Source of the DNA: Chloroflexota bacterium
Lineage (GTDB): Bacteria; Chloroflexota; Limnocylindria; Limnocylindrales; CSP1-4
DNA: 45,019 bases
Direction: 5' to 3'
Assembly (NCBI GenBank): GCA_016191395.1
Contig: JACPOS010000011.1
Span: 1 to 45,019 of the forward strand
Below the pieces are notes generated by a model. It saw only the letters and a program-made list of their open reading frames with translations, had not been told where the DNA came from and made no database searches. This document shows, one piece after another, positions 43,707-45,019 of this stretch. The position numbers and the translations under genes were made by a program. The first letter of the stretch is position 1. Each line of letters begins with the position of its first letter.

Positions 43707-44536
43707 CGGCCATGGACCACGCAGCCGCCCACGAGCGCATCGAGGACCTCGTCCTGGAGCCGGCGCGGCTTGCCGCGCTCGCCGGGTCCACCGACCCGGC
43801 GGATGTCGCGCTCCGCGAGCACGTCGCCGGCTGTGCGGTCTGCGGGGCAGACCTCGAAGGCTGGCAGGGCCTCCAGCGCCGGCTGGCCGTCGCGCTGCCG
43901 GGTTCCGTCGATGCCGCAACCGCTGTCGTTGAGCCGATCGGGGTGCCGCCCTCGTTGCGGGCAGCGGTCGTCGCCGCGGTCCGCGACGCCGATCGCGCTC
44001 CCGCGTCCACGTCCATCGTCCAGGCTCGCCGGCGCCCGCCTATCGTCGGCTGGCTCGCCGTGGCGGCGGCGATCGTCGTGCTCGCAGGTTCCGTCGCGAT
44101 CACCATCGACCAGATCGGCCAGCGTGGCGCAGCGGAGGCACGGGCCGCAGGCCTGTCGAATGCGATCGCCGCGGTGGATCGTGTGCTCGTCGCACCCGAG
44201 CACCGGGTCGTCGGGCTCAAGGACGGCGCGGGTGCCGCCGGCGGCACGATCTCGTGGTCCGGGCAGGATCTTGTCGTGCTCACGACCGCGCTCGAACCGC
44301 CACCGACCGGCCAGCGCTACCTGTGCTGGCTCGTGGAGGGCGACGGCAGCGCATCGCTGATCGGCCAGATGTACTTCGCGGGGCGGACCGCGTACTGGGT
44401 CGGCTCGCTGGACGAGTGGGCGACGTTCCGGATCGGGCCGAACACCCGCTTCGTCGTCACGCTGCCGCAGCCGGGCGTCACCCGCTTCTCCGGCCCGGTG
44501 TACCTCTCCGCCGACCTGGGGGCTGATCGCCCCTAG
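43703..44536 (+). CDS. RskA-type transmembrane anti-sigma factor
   Basis: A 277-residue single-pass protein. The N-terminal cytoplasmic part has the zinc-binding anti-sigma motif H40-x3-C44-x2-C47. One membrane helix lies at about 114-134. The C-terminal extracytoplasmic part ends with strands typical of the RskA domain (YLCWLVEGDGSASLIG...FRIGPNTRFVVTLPQPG). It should hold the ECF factor inactive until a signal triggers its release, classically by proteolysis. ATG 43703 overlaps the sigma stop. A hairpin at 44556-44572 follows the stop codon. Confidence 0.9.
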   Translation: MTAMDHAAAHERIEDLVLEPARLAALAGSTDPADVALREHVAGCAVCGADLEGWQGLQRRLAVALPGSVDAATAVVEPIGVPPSLRAAVVAAVRDADRAPASTSIVQARRRPPIVGWLAVAAAIVVLAGSVAITIDQIGQRGAAEARAAGLSNAIAAVDRVLVAPEHRVVGLKDGAGAAGGTISWSGQDLVVLTTALEPPPTGQRYLCWLVEGDGSASLIGQMYFAGRTAYWVGSLDEWATFRIGPNTRFVVTLPQPGVTRFSGPVYLSADLGADRP

Positions 44537-44555
44537 GCTGAACAGTCTCCAAGAT

Positions 44556-44572
44556 CTCCCGACACCCGGGAG
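44556..44572 (+). terminator. Hairpin after the anti-sigma gene
   Basis: CTCCCG (44556-44561) and CGGGAG (44567-44572) form a 6-bp stem with a 5-nt loop, starting 20 bp after the anti-sigma stop. It probably ends the lipoprotein-sigma-anti-sigma transcript. No T-run follows. Confidence 0.4.
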
Positions 44573-44649
44573 CGCGACCGCCAGGTAACAAGCGGCGCCG
44601 CCACCCCATGCTTGTCGTGTTCGAAGCGATGAGCAGGAGGCGCGGCGCC

Positions 44650-45019
44650 GTGACCGATGATGACCTGATCTTCAAGTTCAGGCTGGCGTTGTTCGCCGAG
44701 GCCGGGCGGCTCGGCAACGTGCGGGCGGCATGCCGGGTGTTCGGCGTCCATCCGTCGACCTTCTACCGCTGGCGAGGGCCGGTCCTGCGCTCGGGCCTCG
44801 AGATGCTCCGGCCGAGGGAGCGCCGACCACCCCGGATGCCGAACCAGGCGAGCGTGCTCGTCGAGCAGCGCGTGGTCGCCTTTGTGAGCGGGCATGAAAG
44901 CTGCAGAGAGTTGAGCACGAAAAGTGCAGAGGCCCTCGGGGTGACCCGAGGGCTCCTTGTTTGGACCGACAAACGCGAGGTCCCCCCTGTCAGGCTCGGG
45001 CTGCTGAGCTTCGAACCGA
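44650..45019 (+). mobile_element. IS481-like transposase, N-terminal part, open at the window end
   Basis: Starting with GTG 44650 (AGGAGG 13 nt upstream), the frame encodes a helix-turn-helix region with KFRLALFAEAGRLGNVRAAC, VFGVHPSTFYRWR and LRPRERRPPRMPNQ, followed by LVEQRVVAF. This matches the DNA-binding start of IS481/IS3-related transposases as I know them. After about codon 80 (44890) the expected continuation is not seen; composition changes and a strong hairpin (44932-44953) lies in the frame. The element may be truncated or fused to other DNA there. The frame stays open to the last base, so the true end lies outside. Confidence 0.65.
44932..44953 (+). terminator. Strong hairpin inside the transposase-like frame
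   Basis: GCCCTCGGG (44932-44940), loop GTGA, CCCGAGGGC (44945-44953) give a perfect 9-bp stem with a tetraloop, followed by TCCTTGTTT. This looks like an intrinsic terminator on the plus strand. Its presence within an open frame supports the idea that the transposase homology ends before it. Confidence 0.6.

Noticed and set aside
44976-45019. A second tRNA at the right edge (TTCGAA resembles a T-loop)
   Set aside because: The flanking bases do not form a T-arm stem on either strand, and no acceptor or anticodon arm can be drawn.

Overview
The window is 45 kb of GC-rich, tightly packed bacterial chromosome. Genes lie on both strands and often overlap by 1-4 bp. Several traits together point to Chloroflexota, possibly a Limnocylindria-like lineage: F420-type oxidoreductases, a nickel superoxide dismutase with its own maturation protease, an ECF sigma/RskA pair, very large GAF-domain signalling proteins, class III cyclases fused to AAA/TPR modules, and a GH57/GH13/DUF3417-type glycogen set. 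Actinomycetota is the main alternative. This placement is inference from gene content; no marker gene was compared.

Layout. (1) 0.15-3.1 kb, minus strand: a membrane GAF-GAF-GGDEF diguanylate cyclase, tRNA-Gly(TCC), and a protein with two copies of an HNH-type zinc motif whose stop codon touches the tRNA. (2) 3.2-10.5 kb: a secreted lysyl-oxidase-like protein; a class III cyclase-AAA-TPR regulator split in two by a 5-bp tandem duplication; a receiver-like protein; a double-ACT protein; an alpha/beta hydrolase; a lipoprotein; and a SnoaL-like protein. (3) 10.5-21 kb, alpha-glucan metabolism: glgA facing away from glgP-GH57, then a tiny membrane protein divergent from a GntR regulator, which is followed closely by a GH13 enzyme. 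(4) 21-28.8 kb, minus strand: a complete phosphorelay with a hybrid kinase carrying nine GAF modules, an HPt protein and a receiver-cyclase, all overlapping. (5) 28.9-32.9 kb: a GNAT acetyltransferase, a holin-like membrane protein, an NTF2-like protein, a LysM protein and a GT87-type membrane glycosyltransferase. (6) 33-35 kb: sodN-sodX-SIS operon. (7) 35-42.4 kb: an LLM F420 oxidoreductase divergent from MarR-MFS, then Rieske, LOG, small membrane, ArsC/Spx-like, deazaflavin oxidoreductase, ACT and exonuclease III genes. (8) 42.4-45 kb: a lipoprotein, ECF sigma factor and RskA-type anti-sigma operon, then the start of an IS481-like transposase that runs off the window.

How they work together. 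Regions 1, 2 and 4 contain three nucleotide-cyclase systems, and region 4 gives an unbroken phosphotransfer route from GAF sensing to a receiver-cyclase. Region 3 combines glycogen synthesis, phosphorolysis and glucan remodelling, with a LacI-type palindrome upstream of glgP and a dyad upstream of the GntR gene.

Unexplained structure. Two related 91-105 bp elements with 20-28 bp inverted ends lie 23 kb apart in opposite orientations, one of them next to an 18-bp tandem repeat. Inside the giant kinase gene, four GAF modules repeat with an exact 528-bp period. That gene also has a strong Shine-Dalgarno sequence placed for an ATC start 50 codons upstream of its first ATG.
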